From Alphaproteobacteria bacterium (GTDB lineage Bacteria; Pseudomonadota; Alphaproteobacteria; Rhizobiales; Devosiaceae), in the NCBI GenBank assembly GCA_018828145.1, contig JAHJWO010000007.1:122750-186749 (forward strand): a stretch of 64,000 nt of DNA, in the 5' to 3' direction. Positions 8,486-18,297 of the stretch are shown here, piece after piece; the stretch's first letter is position 1, and each line of letters starts with the position of its first letter. A model generated the notes under the pieces. The model did not search any database. It saw nothing but the letters and a program-made list of their open reading frames with translations, and had not been told where the DNA came from. The position numbers were made by a program, and so were the translations under genes.

Positions 8486-9298
8486 CTATGCCCCCGGCGG
8501 CTGCATCGCGCCCGTCATGATCGCCACCGCATCGGACATCGAATAGTCCTTGGGATTGATCACCGCGATTCGCTTGCCCAGGCGGTGGATATGGATGCGG
8601 TCGGCCACTTCGAAGACATGCGGCATGTTGTGGCTGATCAGCACGATGGGCATGCCCCTCCGCTTGACGTCCAGCATCAGCTCCAGCACGCGCCGGCTTT
8701 CCTTCACACCCAGGGCGGCCGTTGGCTCGTCCATGATCACGACTTTCGAGCCGAAGGCCGCCGCACGGGCCACGGCCACGCCCTGGCGCTGGCCGCCGGA
8801 AAGTGTCTCGACCGACTGATTGATGTTCTGGATGGTCATCAGGCCGAGTTCGCTGAGCTTCTCGCGGGCGAGCTTGTTCATCCGTGACCGGTCGAGCAGC
8901 CGGAAGATGTTGCCCAGCGGTCCCGCCTTGCGCATTTCGCGGCCCAGGAACAGGTTGTCGGCGATCGACAGGGCGGGTGACAAGGCCAGGTTCTGATACA
9001 CCGTCTCGATACCGGCGAGCCGCGCTTCCATCGGTGACTTGAAATGCACAGGTGAACCGTCCAGCCGCACAGTGCCGGCGTCAGGAATCACCGCGCCGCA
9101 TAGCGCCTTGATCAGGGTGGATTTGCCTGCGCCATTGTCGCCGATGACCGCCAGGATTTCTCCCGGCATCAACTCGAAGTCGGCATGGTCCAGCGCCACC
9201 ACCTTGCCATAACGCTTCTGCAGGCCAGTGGCGCTGAGGATCGGTTGCGGTCCGGCAATGGGGGTGGCGGTAAGGCTTGCAGTCTGATCGAGGCTCAT
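8486..9298 (-). CDS. frcA: FrcA-like sugar ABC transporter ATP-binding protein
   Basis: A 270-residue single-domain ATPase with Walker A GDNGAGKS, signature LSGGQRQ, Walker B VVIMDEPT and the H-loop SHNMPHVFEVADR. As I remember it, the sequence is very close to Sinorhizobium FrcA, the ATPase of the fructose/mannose/ribose importer. The ATG at 9298 overlaps the stop of frcC by ATGA. The same frame stays open far upstream into frcC, but that extension is not coding. It sits third in a frcB-frcC-frcA order, as in rhizobia. The single nucleotide-binding domain is typical of Frc, unlike the doubled RbsA/XylG type. Confidence 0.85.
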   Translation of the reverse strand: MSLDQTASLTATPIAGPQPILSATGLQKRYGKVVALDHADFELMPGEILAVIGDNGAGKSTLIKALCGAVIPDAGTVRLDGSPVHFKSPMEARLAGIETVYQNLALSPALSIADNLFLGREMRKAGPLGNIFRLLDRSRMNKLAREKLSELGLMTIQNINQSVETLSGGQRQGVAVARAAAFGSKVVIMDEPTAALGVKESRRVLELMLDVKRRGMPIVLISHNMPHVFEVADRIHIHRLGKRIAVINPKDYSMSDAVAIMTGAMQPPGA

Positions 9299-10371
9299 GC
9301 GGAGATCTTCCTGATCCACTGGTCGGTGGTGACAGCGATGATGATGAGGGCGCCCACGGCAAATTCCTGCCAGAGCACGTCGACGCCGGCCAAAGCCAGC
9401 CCGTTGCGGAACATGCCCACGATCAGCGCGCCGAGCAGCGTGCCGACAATCGAGCCGCGCCCGCCGAACAATGACGTGCCGCCGATCACCACCGCAGTGA
9501 TGGAGTCGAGGTTCGCTGTCTGGCTGCCGAGCGGGGACACCGCGCCGACGCGACCGATCAGCACCCAGCTCGCCAAAGCACAGATGAACCCGGCCAGCGT
9601 GTAGACGCCGATCAGCGTCATCTTCGTGTTGATGCCGGCCAGGCGTGCCGCCTCCGGATCGTCGCCGGTGGCATAGATGTGGCGGCCGAAGGCAGTGCGG
9701 TTGAGGATGTACCAGACGGTCGCCGCAATCAGGATCATCACCATGGAGCCGGCTGTCAGGATGGCGCCGCCACCCAGGGCCACGCGCGCGCCCATCCATT
9801 GCAGCATGGGCGCTATGGCCGCGATATCCTGGCTGCGGATGGTCTCGGAGTTCGAGATGAAGATGATCATGGCGCCGTAGATCGACCAGGTGCCCAGCGT
9901 CACGATGAAGGGCGGCAGCTTGACCAGCGCCACCAGCACGCCGTTGATCAGACCGCACAGGATGCCCGTGGCGAGGCCCAGCACGAAGCTGATCTCGACC
10001 GGCACACCGGCAACGACCGACAGCCGGCCCATCACGATGGAGGACAGGATCATGATGGCGCCGACCGACAGGTCGATGCCGGCGGTGAGAATGATCAGCG
10101 TCTGGGCAATGCCCAGTACGCCGATAATGGTGACCTGCTGCAGCACCAGCGACAGGTTGAACGGCGCGAAGAACTTGGAACCGGCGGCGACGGAGAAGAA
10201 GGCAATGCCGACGATCAGCACGATGAAGGGAATAGCGGTGGGATAGCTGTGCAGGAAGGCCTGCATGCGCCGCACCATGCTGGGCGTATCCTCCTCGAAG
10301 CTGGCAACGGTTTGCGTGGCCCCGGCCAATCCCTTTTCGGCTGTCGCCGAACCGGTTGCATCATCACTCAT
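9295..10371 (-). CDS. frcC: FrcC-like sugar ABC transporter permease
   Basis: A 358-residue inner-membrane permease of the RbsC/FrcC family with many hydrophobic helices. It carries the family loops GIAQTLIILTAGIDLSVGA and TAVVIGGTSLFGGRGS. It would form the channel for a pentose or hexose delivered by the FrcB-like binding protein. The ATG at 10371 follows a GGGAGGGG ribosome site; a TTG one codon earlier is less likely. The gap to frcB holds a strong stem-loop without a T-tract, which could lower permease expression relative to the binding protein. Confidence 0.85.
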   Translation of the reverse strand: MSDDATGSATAEKGLAGATQTVASFEEDTPSMVRRMQAFLHSYPTAIPFIVLIVGIAFFSVAAGSKFFAPFNLSLVLQQVTIIGVLGIAQTLIILTAGIDLSVGAIMILSSIVMGRLSVVAGVPVEISFVLGLATGILCGLINGVLVALVKLPPFIVTLGTWSIYGAMIIFISNSETIRSQDIAAIAPMLQWMGARVALGGGAILTAGSMVMILIAATVWYILNRTAFGRHIYATGDDPEAARLAGINTKMTLIGVYTLAGFICALASWVLIGRVGAVSPLGSQTANLDSITAVVIGGTSLFGGRGSIVGTLLGALIVGMFRNGLALAGVDVLWQEFAVGALIIIAVTTDQWIRKISA

Positions 10372-10407
10372 CAACGCCCCTCCCAGGGTCTCGCAGAATC
10401 GACAGAC

Positions 10408-10428
10408 GGGCCGCCCGGGGGGCGACCC
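10408..10428 (-). other. GC-rich stem-loop between frcB and frcC
   Basis: On the transcript the arms GGGTCGCCC and GGGCGGCCC can pair around a short C-rich loop. No T-run follows on the minus strand, so this is not a typical terminator. Such intercistronic hairpins often protect the 3' end of an abundant binding-protein mRNA. The role here is inferred from position only. Confidence 0.5.
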
Positions 10429-10448
10429 GCAGTGTTTTTATCGAGGGA

Positions 10449-11477
10449 TCAGCCCCAGCAGAGCTCGGTGCCCTTGGTGGTGTCGATGGATTCAACGCCG
10501 TCGACTGGCTTGTCAGTCACGAGGGTCGCACCGGTGTCGAAGAAATCGAGGCCTTCGGTGGCTGAGGGCTTCTCGCCGGTATCGGCGAACTTCTTGATGG
10601 CCTCCATGGCCATCGAGGCCATCAGGAGCGGATACTGCTGGCTGGTGGCGCCAATCACGCCGGCCTTGACGTCGGCGACACCCGGGCAGCCGCCATCGAC
10701 GGCGACGATCAGCACCGAACCGTCATCGCGGCCCGCGGCCTTGAGGGCCTCGTAGCCACCGGCTGCGGCCGGCTCGTTGATCGCATAGACAACGTTGATG
10801 TCCGGGCATTTCTGCAGCAGCGTTTCCATGGCGGTACGGCCACCGTCGGGCGCGCCAGCCGTCACTTCGGACCCGCAGATGCGCGGATCATCCTCATCGC
10901 CGATCCTGTTGGGATCCTTCACGTCGATGCCGAAGCCTTCAAGGAAGCCCTGGTTGCGCAGATAGTCCACAGTCGGCTGATTCACGGCCAGATCGAGCAG
11001 CGCGATTTTGGCCGTGGCGGCCGCGTCACCGAGCGTGCCGGCAGCCCACTGGCCGATCAGCATGCCTGCCTTCCGGTTATCAGTGGCGAACGTCGCGTCG
11101 GCCGCATCGATCGGATCGAGCGGCGTGTCGAGCACGATCACCAACAGGCCAGCGTCGCGCGCCTGCTGGATGGTCGGCACGATGGCGCTGGAGTCGGACG
11201 GCACGATAGCGAAGCCCTTGGCGCCCGAAGCGATGAGGTTTTCAATCGCCGCGATCTGGCTGTCATTGTCGCCGTCGAACTTGCCGGCAAAGGTGCGCAA
11301 CTCGATCCCGAGTTCGTCGGCCTTGGCCTGGGCGCCTTCACGCATCTTCACAAAGAACGGATTGCCTTCGGTCTTGGTGATAAGGCCCACCACGACTTCC
11401 TGGGCATAGGCAGCCGTTCCGCACATGAGGCCGAGCATCACGGCCCCGGCGGCCGCGACCTTCAAAAACTTACCCAT
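10449..11477 (-). CDS. frcB: FrcB-like periplasmic sugar-binding protein
   Basis: A 342-residue type-I periplasmic binding protein with an N-terminal signal peptide ending near AYAQ (about residue 25). The mature part starts with [15 protein letters not shown], a typical ribose-binding-protein opening, and has [15 protein letters not shown] in the first lobe. It would capture a sugar for the FrcC/FrcA importer. The ATG at 11477 is preceded by GGGAGGA at good spacing. It is the first gene of an operon that continues with frcC, frcA, two dehydrogenases and a DUF429 gene. Fructose is the rhizobial substrate; the polyol enzymes here leave room for a polyol or pentose. Confidence 0.85.
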   Translation of the reverse strand: MGKFLKVAAAGAVMLGLMCGTAAYAQEVVVGLITKTEGNPFFVKMREGAQAKADELGIELRTFAGKFDGDNDSQIAAIENLIASGAKGFAIVPSDSSAIVPTIQQARDAGLLVIVLDTPLDPIDAADATFATDNRKAGMLIGQWAAGTLGDAAATAKIALLDLAVNQPTVDYLRNQGFLEGFGIDVKDPNRIGDEDDPRICGSEVTAGAPDGGRTAMETLLQKCPDINVVYAINEPAAAGGYEALKAAGRDDGSVLIVAVDGGCPGVADVKAGVIGATSQQYPLLMASMAMEAIKKFADTGEKPSATEGLDFFDTGATLVTDKPVDGVESIDTTKGTELCWG

Positions 11478-11778
11478 CAATATATCCTCCCGAGGATTTC
11501 ACATGGGCGTCCGCAGCCCTTATCCGGGCCGTCGATCCGCCAATAAGGCCGGGCGCGTTCTCGTGCTCACCCGTCCCAATGACCGTCATAACAATGCATC
11601 GGCACGCCGCTGTCAATAAGTTAATCCAAGTGATTTATTAATTGACAGAGGGCGGCCCTTGCCCTTTGCTAGCGCCGAGGAAACGCAATAACCCAATGAA
11701 ATCGATTGCAATTTGGCGTTTCATGCCGCCTATGGCTGATCCTGAAAAGCGTATGCGGGTTAACGGAGGGGCGACTTG
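11478..11778. promoter_or_regulatory. divergent promoter region between frcB and the ROK regulator
   Basis: This 301-base gap holds two candidate operators. At 11612-11646 an AT-rich imperfect inverted repeat has arms starting GTCAATAA and ending TTATTAATTGAC. At 11697-11710 TGAAATCGATTGCA is a near-palindrome of the LacI operator type, nested between outer arms GAAACGC (11680-11686) and GCGTTTC (11716-11722). A GGAGGGG ribosome site for the ROK gene ends the gap. Regulation by the adjacent ROK protein is the simplest reading, but the LacI-like site may belong to another regulator. Confidence 0.5.
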
Positions 11779-12996
11779 ATGGTCAGAAGGGGCGTGGGAC
11801 GCACTGGCCTGGACGATCTGAGCCGGGGCACCAACCAGTCGGGTGTGCGGCTCTACAATGAGCGCCTTGTACTCTCCCTGATCCGCCGCCATGGCAGCCT
11901 GCCCAAGGCCGACATCGCGCGCCGCACCGGACTGTCGCCGCAAACCATATCCACCATCGCCAACAGCCTCGAGGCCGATGGAATCATCATTCGACTCGAC
12001 CCGCTTCGCGGCAAGGTTGGCCAGCCGCTGGTGCCCTATGCCCTCAATCCACGCGGCGCATTCTTCCTCGGCCTCAAGATCGGCCGCCGTAGCTCGGATA
12101 TCGTGCTCATGGACTTTGCCGGCACCGTGCTGGGGCGGATCCACGAGCCGCATCCCTATCCGACGCCCCAGATCATCCGCGCTCTTGCCGGCCGCGGCAT
12201 CGCTGAATTGACCGCGTCACTGAACGACGCAGAGCGGCAGCGCATCGCCGGCTTCGGCATCGCTTCGCCTTTCGAGTTGTGGAACTGGGAATCCCAGCTT
12301 GGCGCGCCCCCGGATGTGCTGGAAGACTGGCGGCAGGCCGATATTCGCGGCGATATCGCCGCTATCAGCCCCTGGCCCGTCTATTTCCATAATGATGGCA
12401 CCGCCGCCTGCGCCGCCGAACTCGTGCTGGGCCATGGCCAGCATGGCGACGACTTCCTCTATATCTTCCTTGGCTCCTTCATCGGCGGCGGCGTCGTGCT
12501 CAATGGGCACCTGTTTCCAGGACGCACCGGCTATGGTGGCGCCATCGGCCCCCTGCCCGTGCCCACGGGTGATGGCGGCTTCCAGCAGATCCTGCGCAGC
12601 GCCTCGATCTATGTGCTGGCCGACCGACTCACCGCCGCAGGCATGGACCCGCAGGTGCTCTGGCGCGAGCCGGGCCAGTGGGGCGAACTGGGCGCGCCCC
12701 TGCAGGCCTGGATCGACGATGCCGCGCGTAGTCTTGCCATTGCCGCGGTCAGCGCCGTCTCCATCATTGATTTCCGCACCATCGTCATCGATGGCGCCTT
12801 CCCCGAGGCGGTTCGCGCCAACCTGGTGCAGGCGACCCGGGCAGCCCTGGTCAATTTCGACCTGCAGGGGCTCGCCCCCTTCACCATTGCCGAGGGCACG
12901 ATCGGCTTCGGCGCGCGCGAAATCGGCGGAGCCTGCCTGCCCCTGCTGGCCAATTTCACGCAGGATCGGGAAGTCCTGTTCAAGGAAAACGGCTAA
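11779..12996 (+). CDS. ROK-family transcriptional regulator of the frc operon
   Basis: A 405-residue protein with an N-terminal winged helix (RLVLSLIRRHGSLPKADIAR, then a recognition helix LSPQTISTIANS, about residues 29-65) followed by a ROK sugar-kinase-like fold. The glycine-rich segment GSFIGGGVVLNG is present. The GEIGH and Cys-rich zinc motif of active ROK kinases is not seen, so the fold probably only senses a sugar. It is divergent from frcB and likely represses or activates that operon. The ATG at 11779 follows GGAGGGG; the TTG one codon upstream is less likely. Confidence 0.8.
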   Translation: MVRRGVGRTGLDDLSRGTNQSGVRLYNERLVLSLIRRHGSLPKADIARRTGLSPQTISTIANSLEADGIIIRLDPLRGKVGQPLVPYALNPRGAFFLGLKIGRRSSDIVLMDFAGTVLGRIHEPHPYPTPQIIRALAGRGIAELTASLNDAERQRIAGFGIASPFELWNWESQLGAPPDVLEDWRQADIRGDIAAISPWPVYFHNDGTAACAAELVLGHGQHGDDFLYIFLGSFIGGGVVLNGHLFPGRTGYGGAIGPLPVPTGDGGFQQILRSASIYVLADRLTAAGMDPQVLWREPGQWGELGAPLQAWIDDAARSLAIAAVSAVSIIDFRTIVIDGAFPEAVRANLVQATRAALVNFDLQGLAPFTIAEGTIGFGAREIGGACLPLLANFTQDREVLFKENG

Positions 12997-13089
12997 CAGG
13001 CTGCAGACGAACACTGTTTTGGCTTGGTAACCAGTCCGCAATTACCCGCTGCTACAGTCAAAATCTGCAATGGCCAATCCGGACACTAG

Positions 13090-15315
13090 ATGCCGTCTGA
13101 AACCTCGACGCTCGAGCGCTGGCACTTTTCCGCCGCCATTCTCTTACCCGTTGTTCTGGCGCTGGGCGTAACCGCCGCAGCGACCTTCGGCTTTGTCCTG
13201 TGGTCCACCGCAGGCATCGACCAGCGCGCCCTTGAACGCCAGGCCAACATGATCCACGAGGTCATGGACGCCCGCCAGGATCAGTTGATCCATGAATTGG
13301 GCAGCGTCGCCATCTGGGACGACTCCGTGATCAATACGCGGCTGATGTTCAACTTCAACTGGGTGAACACCAATCTCGGAGCCTGGCCGCAGGAGTTTTT
13401 CGGACACGACCAGACCGTTGTGCTCGATGGCACCAACCTGCCGCTCTATCTCATGCGCGACGGCATTTCCCAGGATGTCGAGGCGGGTGCAGGCCCATCG
13501 GGGCCGGTGCAACTGCTTGTCGACCGGCTGCGCGCTCTGCCCCACACGCCGGCCACCCCCGGGACCTCGCACAAGCCGCTCGCCCTGGCCGATTATGCCG
13601 TGGTGGACGGCATACCCTCTCTCATCGCCGCAATGACCCTGGTCTCCGATACAGGCGCAATCGTCCAGTCGCCCGGCACCGAGCCCCTGATTGCCGCCGT
13701 GCAATACCTTGACGATGCCGCTGCCGCCGAACTGGCCCGGGAGTATCTCTTCGAACAGGGCCGGTTCAGCCTGAGCCGGACCGATGATCCGGATCGCGCC
13801 GTATATCCGATCTTCAGCTCCGCCGGGCGCTTCATTGCCTTTTTCGAGTGGAACCGTGACAGGCCAGGCCTGATGCTTCTCCGCCAGACCGGGCCGGTTC
13901 TGGCTGCCGCATTCATCATGGCCGCAGTGCTGGTCTTCCTGCTGCTGCGCAAGTTGCGCCACTCGTCCGCTGCGCTCGAGGCCGAGCGGCGCGAGGCCGA
14001 ATATCAGGCCGCTCATGACCTGTTGACCGGCCTGCCCAACCGGACAAGCTTTGATGCCGAACTGGCCCGCGCTCTCGCCGACCAGCCGCGCAAGGCGGCC
14101 GGCCTTGCCCTGTTAATGCTCGATGTCGACCGCTTCAAACAGGTCAACGACACGCTTGGTCACCAGGCTGGCGACGAGCTGATCCGTGCCGTTGGCCAGC
14201 GCATCCGCTCGATCGTGGGCCCCGGCGTGACAATTGCCCGGCTTGGTGGCGATGAATTTGTGATGCTGATCGTGGAACGTGACCACGGCATGACCACGGC
14301 ATTGGCAAGCCGGATCATCGAGGCGATCGGTCAGCCATTTGATCTAAATCGGTTCAAGGCACATGTCGGCGCCAGCATCGGCATCGTCCACGCCGGTGCC
14401 GGCAATGCCGAGGCCCAGGAGCTGATGCGCAAGGCCGACATTGCGCTCTACGAGGCCAAGGCGGGCGGACGAAACCGCGCCGTTGTCTATGAGGAGCACA
14501 TGAACGAGTTGCTGCAGCTCCAGCATACGATCGAAGCCGAACTGCGCGAGGCGCTGCAGCGCGATGACCAACTTTCGGTGGTCTTCCAGCCGCTGGTCGA
14601 TCAGCAAACGCGCAAGGTAATCGGCGCCGAGTGTCTCGCCCGCTGGCACCACCCGAAATATGGGCAGATTTCTCCCGCGCGCTTCATTCCCGTGGCCGAG
14701 AATACCGGCCTTATCGAAGCACTGGGCGAGTTTGTCCTCCGCCGGGCCTGCGAGCTCGGCGCCACGGCGCCGGGGCGGACGATTGCGGTCAACATCTCCC
14801 CCACCCAACTGCGCAACCCACGTTTCTCAAGCCAAGTATTCGATATCCTCAGCCAAACCGGCATGCGCCCCGTCGATCTGGAGCTCGAGATCACCGAATC
14901 GATCCTGCTCGACAATGAACATCTGTCCGGACAGAACCTGCGCGCCTTCCGATCCGCCGGCATCCACATTGCGCTGGACGACTTCGGCACCGGCTATTCC
15001 TCGCTGAGCTATCTCAAGCTCTACCCCGTCGATCGCATCAAGATCGACCGGTCCTTTGTTTCTCAGCTCGCCGATGGCCACGTCTCGGTAGCAATCACCC
15101 AGGCCATTGTCAGCCTCGCCCATGCGATGGATCTCGCAGTGACCGCCGAGGGTGTGGAGACGGACGGGCAAGCAACGATTCTGGGGCAATTGGGCTGCAA
15201 TACCCTGCAGGGCTTTCTGTTTTCTGGCGGCGTTCCGGCGGATCAGATCACCACCATGTTTGCCGACAAGGCGAACGCGTTCGAACCAGAGAGCCCTGAG
15301 GTCGTATCGGCCTAG
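13090..15315 (+). CDS. CHASE4-like sensor with GGDEF and EAL domains
   Basis: A 741-residue membrane protein. A transmembrane helix near 15-38 and a second near 275-295 flank a periplasmic domain that resembles CHASE4 (WDDSVINTR). The GGDEF domain has LDVDRFKQVNDTLGHQ and an intact RLGGDEF, so cyclase activity is plausible. The EAL domain has ECLARW in place of EAL, ITESILL, DDFGTGYSS and AEGVET, so phosphodiesterase activity is also plausible. The usual RxxD inhibitory site before GGDEF is absent (GPGVTIARL). Making or breaking cyclic-di-GMP in response to an external signal is the family role. Its TAG shares CTAG with the convergent topoisomerase gene. Confidence 0.85.
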   Translation: MPSETSTLERWHFSAAILLPVVLALGVTAAATFGFVLWSTAGIDQRALERQANMIHEVMDARQDQLIHELGSVAIWDDSVINTRLMFNFNWVNTNLGAWPQEFFGHDQTVVLDGTNLPLYLMRDGISQDVEAGAGPSGPVQLLVDRLRALPHTPATPGTSHKPLALADYAVVDGIPSLIAAMTLVSDTGAIVQSPGTEPLIAAVQYLDDAAAAELAREYLFEQGRFSLSRTDDPDRAVYPIFSSAGRFIAFFEWNRDRPGLMLLRQTGPVLAAAFIMAAVLVFLLLRKLRHSSAALEAERREAEYQAAHDLLTGLPNRTSFDAELARALADQPRKAAGLALLMLDVDRFKQVNDTLGHQAGDELIRAVGQRIRSIVGPGVTIARLGGDEFVMLIVERDHGMTTALASRIIEAIGQPFDLNRFKAHVGASIGIVHAGAGNAEAQELMRKADIALYEAKAGGRNRAVVYEEHMNELLQLQHTIEAELREALQRDDQLSVVFQPLVDQQTRKVIGAECLARWHHPKYGQISPARFIPVAENTGLIEALGEFVLRRACELGATAPGRTIAVNISPTQLRNPRFSSQVFDILSQTGMRPVDLELEITESILLDNEHLSGQNLRAFRSAGIHIALDDFGTGYSSLSYLKLYPVDRIKIDRSFVSQLADGHVSVAITQAIVSLAHAMDLAVTAEGVETDGQATILGQLGCNTLQGFLFSGGVPADQITTMFADKANAFEPESPEVVSA

Positions 15316-16307
15316 GCCATGGCGGCCAGCACTACCCCGAGCCGCTTTTCGCGCGCCAGTAGCCCAGCCTGGCCTTTGCCGGCCCCGTCCCACATGGCCT
15401 TCAACCGGCCGTCGTCAAACAGCTTGAACAGGCAGGGCGCAATATAGGATTTCCGGCAGATCGCCGGCGTATTGCGGAGCATTTCGGAAACCTCGCGCGC
15501 GACCTGGGCCATCTGCCGCCGCCGCGCCGTGTCCGACCCGCCAACCTCCAGCTGTGCCAGCGCTTCTCCCGCGAGGGCACTGGCATGCAGGGTACGAAAA
15601 TCCTTGGCGGAGATTTCCACGCCTGCCAGCTCGCGCAGATAGGCATTGATCGCGCCGGTCTTGATCGGCCGCACCTGGCCAGCTTCATCCCGGAATACCA
15701 GTAGGCGCTTACCCGGCAGGGTCTTGATGCGAGCGACCGCCTGGGCGAGACGGGCATCGATCACGCAATATTCCGCCCGCTGTCCGCCCTTGGCATCAAA
15801 GGTCATACAGACTTCGTCGCCGGATACCCGGACATCACGCGTATAGAGCGTACCAGCGCCGCGGGTGCCATTTTGCTTGAGGTATTTCTCGCGGCCAACG
15901 CGCATGGCTGTCTTGTCGATCAATGCCACCGCGATGGCCAGCGCCAGCTCGCGACTGCCGGTTTCGGCCGCCAGCGCCGCACTGACCTTGCGACGCACTT
16001 TGGGCAGCACGGACGTCAGCGCCGCCAGCCGGAGCTGCTTCTTGCCATGCCGCCGCAGCTCCCATTCGGGATGATAGATATACTGGTCGCGCCCGGCCTC
16101 ATCGATCCCCAATGCTTGGATATGTGCATTGACGCGTTCGGCGATCCGCACCTCGCGCCAGGCAGGGGGGATGCCGAGCGCCCTGATCCGGCCTCTAACG
16201 GCAGCGTCGCAGATCAAGGCGCCCGTTGCATCGCGATAGCAGAAGCCCTTGCCCCGCTTTTGCCGGGTAAGCGTCAGATCAGCGCGGATAACCTTGATCA
16301 GTCGCAT
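15312..16307 (-). CDS. type IB DNA topoisomerase (poxvirus-like bacterial form)
   Basis: A 331-residue protein with the bacterial topoisomerase IB layout. An N-terminal DNA-clamping part ([20 protein letters not shown]) is followed by a catalytic domain with [22 protein letters not shown] and the active-site tyrosine in CRKSYIAP. Such enzymes relax supercoils by a 3'-phosphotyrosyl nick. It is common in soil alphaproteobacteria and dispensable in those tested. The ATG at 16307 lies four bases after the stop of a 52-residue membrane protein gene, and no separate ribosome site is visible, so coupled translation is likely. Confidence 0.85.
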   Translation of the reverse strand: MRLIKVIRADLTLTRQKRGKGFCYRDATGALICDAAVRGRIRALGIPPAWREVRIAERVNAHIQALGIDEAGRDQYIYHPEWELRRHGKKQLRLAALTSVLPKVRRKVSAALAAETGSRELALAIAVALIDKTAMRVGREKYLKQNGTRGAGTLYTRDVRVSGDEVCMTFDAKGGQRAEYCVIDARLAQAVARIKTLPGKRLLVFRDEAGQVRPIKTGAINAYLRELAGVEISAKDFRTLHASALAGEALAQLEVGGSDTARRRQMAQVAREVSEMLRNTPAICRKSYIAPCLFKLFDDGRLKAMWDGAGKGQAGLLAREKRLGVVLAAMA

Positions 16308-16311
16308 CGCA

Positions 16312-16470
16312 TCAGGCGGGGCTGGATTGGGTGAGCGAGAAAACCAGGAAGACCACGGCAAAGAGCACGATTACGGCACTCAGCGACATGATCAGCACGC
16401 GCAGGTTCATCTTGCGTGGGCTGCCCTGCCTTACTTCGGTCTGGCTCTTTTTCGGATCGTAGGTTTCCAT
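16312..16470 (-). CDS. 52-residue single-pass membrane protein upstream of topoisomerase IB
   Basis: A short gene encoding [13 protein letters not shown], a charged N-terminal half, then one hydrophobic helix (about residues 23-46, [20 protein letters not shown]) and a short polar tail. A GAGGAGAG ribosome site stands at the right distance before the ATG. The reading frame remains open upstream, but codons before this ATG would overlap the divergent adenine deaminase gene. It is probably co-transcribed with topoisomerase IB. Function unknown; I recall similar short proteins in Hyphomicrobiales but cannot check. Confidence 0.65.
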   Translation of the reverse strand: METYDPKKSQTEVRQGSPRKMNLRVLIMSLSAVIVLFAVVFLVFSLTQSSPA

Positions 16471-16587
16471 GACGCTCTCCTCTGTCGGTTGATGGCAAAC
16501 GTGCCGCGTGCCATGCAGGTTCCGCCGGCCTTGACGCAGGCCGCATGCCGTCCGACCCTTGCCCGTGACTTTACCCAGGATAATTCC

Positions 16588-18297
16588 ATGACCAGTGCCG
16601 CCGCCCTCACCCGCATGATCATGGCCGGACAGGGCAAGGAACCGGCCGACCTGGTCGTCAAGGATGTGCGACTGCTCGACGTGATCACCGGCGCGGTGAC
16701 CGAGACCGACATCGCCATTGTCGACGACCGCATCGTCGGCACCCATGCGCGTTACGAGGGCAGGGCTGTAATTGACGGCAAAGGCCGCTTTGCCGTGCCC
16801 GGCTTCATCGACACGCACCTGCATATCGAATCCTCGCTGGTCACCCCCTTCGAGTTCGACCGCTGCGTGCTGCCGCATGGCGTCACCACGGTCATCTGCG
16901 ATCCCCATGAGATCGCCAATGTGCTGGGCGCCGAGGGTATCCGATACTTCCTCGATTGCGCCGAACAGACCGTGATGGATGTGCAGGTCAACCTCTCATC
17001 CTGTGTCCCCGCGACCGCCTTCGAAACGGCCGGCGCCGCGCTGGAGATCGAGGACCTGGAGCCTTTCCGTTCCCATCCCAAGGTGATCGGCCTCGCCGAA
17101 ATGATGAACTTCCCCGGCGTGCTCCATGCCGATCCGGGCATCATCGCCAAGCTCGCCGCCTTCCAGGGTGGCCATATCGACGGACATGCACCGCTGGTGC
17201 TCGGCATGGATCTCAACGGCTACCTGGCCGCCGCCATCCGGACGGACCATGAGGCCACCAGCGCGGCCGAAGCGCGCGAAAAGCTGGCCAAGGGCATGGC
17301 CATCCTCATCCGCGAAGGCTCGGTTTCCAAGGATCTCAAGGCCCTGGCCGAGGTGCTGGATGAGAACACCTCGTCATTCGTTGCGCTCTGCACCGATGAC
17401 CGCAACCCGCTCGACATTGCCGAGGAAGGGCACCTCGACAGCTCCATCCGCCGCCTGATCGCCATGGGCCGGCCGCTGCACCACGTCTATCGCGCGGCCA
17501 GCCACTCGGCCGCCCGCATCTTCGGCCTGCGCGACCGCGGTCTGGTCGCCCCAGGCTGGCGCGCCGATATTGCCCTGCTCGACAGCCTGGAAGATTGCCG
17601 CGTCAGCGATGTAGTGACGGCGGGACGACTGGTTGGTCCGGACCTCTTCGCGGCGCGCCGGCCGGTCGCTGCCGTGGGGCTGAGCTCGATGAAGGCCAGG
17701 CCGGTGGCGCCGGACGACTTCATCGTGCCCGTCCGCGCCGAACGCAACCAGACGCCGGTGATCGGAGTCAAGCCGGGCCTGATCCTGACCTTCCGCGGAT
17801 CCGCGGTGCTGCCGAGCGGCGATCGCGGCACAATGCCCGACCTTGAGGCCGATGTGCTCAAGGTTGCTGTGATCGAGAGGCATGGCAAGAATGGCAATAT
17901 CGGCCGCGGCTTCGTCAAGGGTTTCGGCCTCAAGCGCGGCGCCATCGCGTCTTCGGTCGGCCATGACAGCCACAATATCACGGTGATCGGCGCCACCGAC
18001 GAGGACATGGCCGTGGCCGTTAACCGGCTGATCGAGCTGCATGGCGGCTTCGTCGTCTCGGACGGTGGCCGGGTGACGGCGGAGCTGGCGCTGCCGATTG
18101 CCGGGCTGATGAGCCCCAAGCCATTCGAGGAGGTGACGCATGACCTGCACGCTTTGCGGCAAGCTGCTTACGCACTTGATTGCAGCTTGCCGGAACCTTT
18201 CTTGCAGGTTGCTTTCCTCGCGCTGCCCGTCATCCCCCACCTCAAGATGACCGACCGCGGACTGTTCGACGTCGACAAGTTCGACTTCGTCGACTAG
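16588..18297 (+). CDS. ade: adenine deaminase
   Basis: A 569-residue amidohydrolase that converts adenine to hypoxanthine and ammonia, feeding the xanthine dehydrogenase encoded downstream. The metal motif [12 protein letters not shown] lies at 71-82; the order of catalytic motifs continues with DPHEIANV, the HGV/HID segments (GHIDGHAP) and CTDDRNP. The C-terminal AdeC domain has [19 protein letters not shown]. Length fits Bacillus-type Ade. The start at 16588 has an AGGA site nine bases upstream; the longer open frame from 16249 overlaps the divergent small gene and is not used. It ends tail-to-tail with malate synthase on a shared CTAG. Confidence 0.9.
   Translation: MTSAAALTRMIMAGQGKEPADLVVKDVRLLDVITGAVTETDIAIVDDRIVGTHARYEGRAVIDGKGRFAVPGFIDTHLHIESSLVTPFEFDRCVLPHGVTTVICDPHEIANVLGAEGIRYFLDCAEQTVMDVQVNLSSCVPATAFETAGAALEIEDLEPFRSHPKVIGLAEMMNFPGVLHADPGIIAKLAAFQGGHIDGHAPLVLGMDLNGYLAAAIRTDHEATSAAEAREKLAKGMAILIREGSVSKDLKALAEVLDENTSSFVALCTDDRNPLDIAEEGHLDSSIRRLIAMGRPLHHVYRAASHSAARIFGLRDRGLVAPGWRADIALLDSLEDCRVSDVVTAGRLVGPDLFAARRPVAAVGLSSMKARPVAPDDFIVPVRAERNQTPVIGVKPGLILTFRGSAVLPSGDRGTMPDLEADVLKVAVIERHGKNGNIGRGFVKGFGLKRGAIASSVGHDSHNITVIGATDEDMAVAVNRLIELHGGFVVSDGGRVTAELALPIAGLMSPKPFEEVTHDLHALRQAAYALDCSLPEPFLQVAFLALPVIPHLKMTDRGLFDVDKFDFVD

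Noticed and set aside
9299..9958. N-terminal extension of the frcA frame
   Set aside because: It overlaps frcC in another frame and has no similarity; the ATG at 9298 gives a normal-length ATPase.
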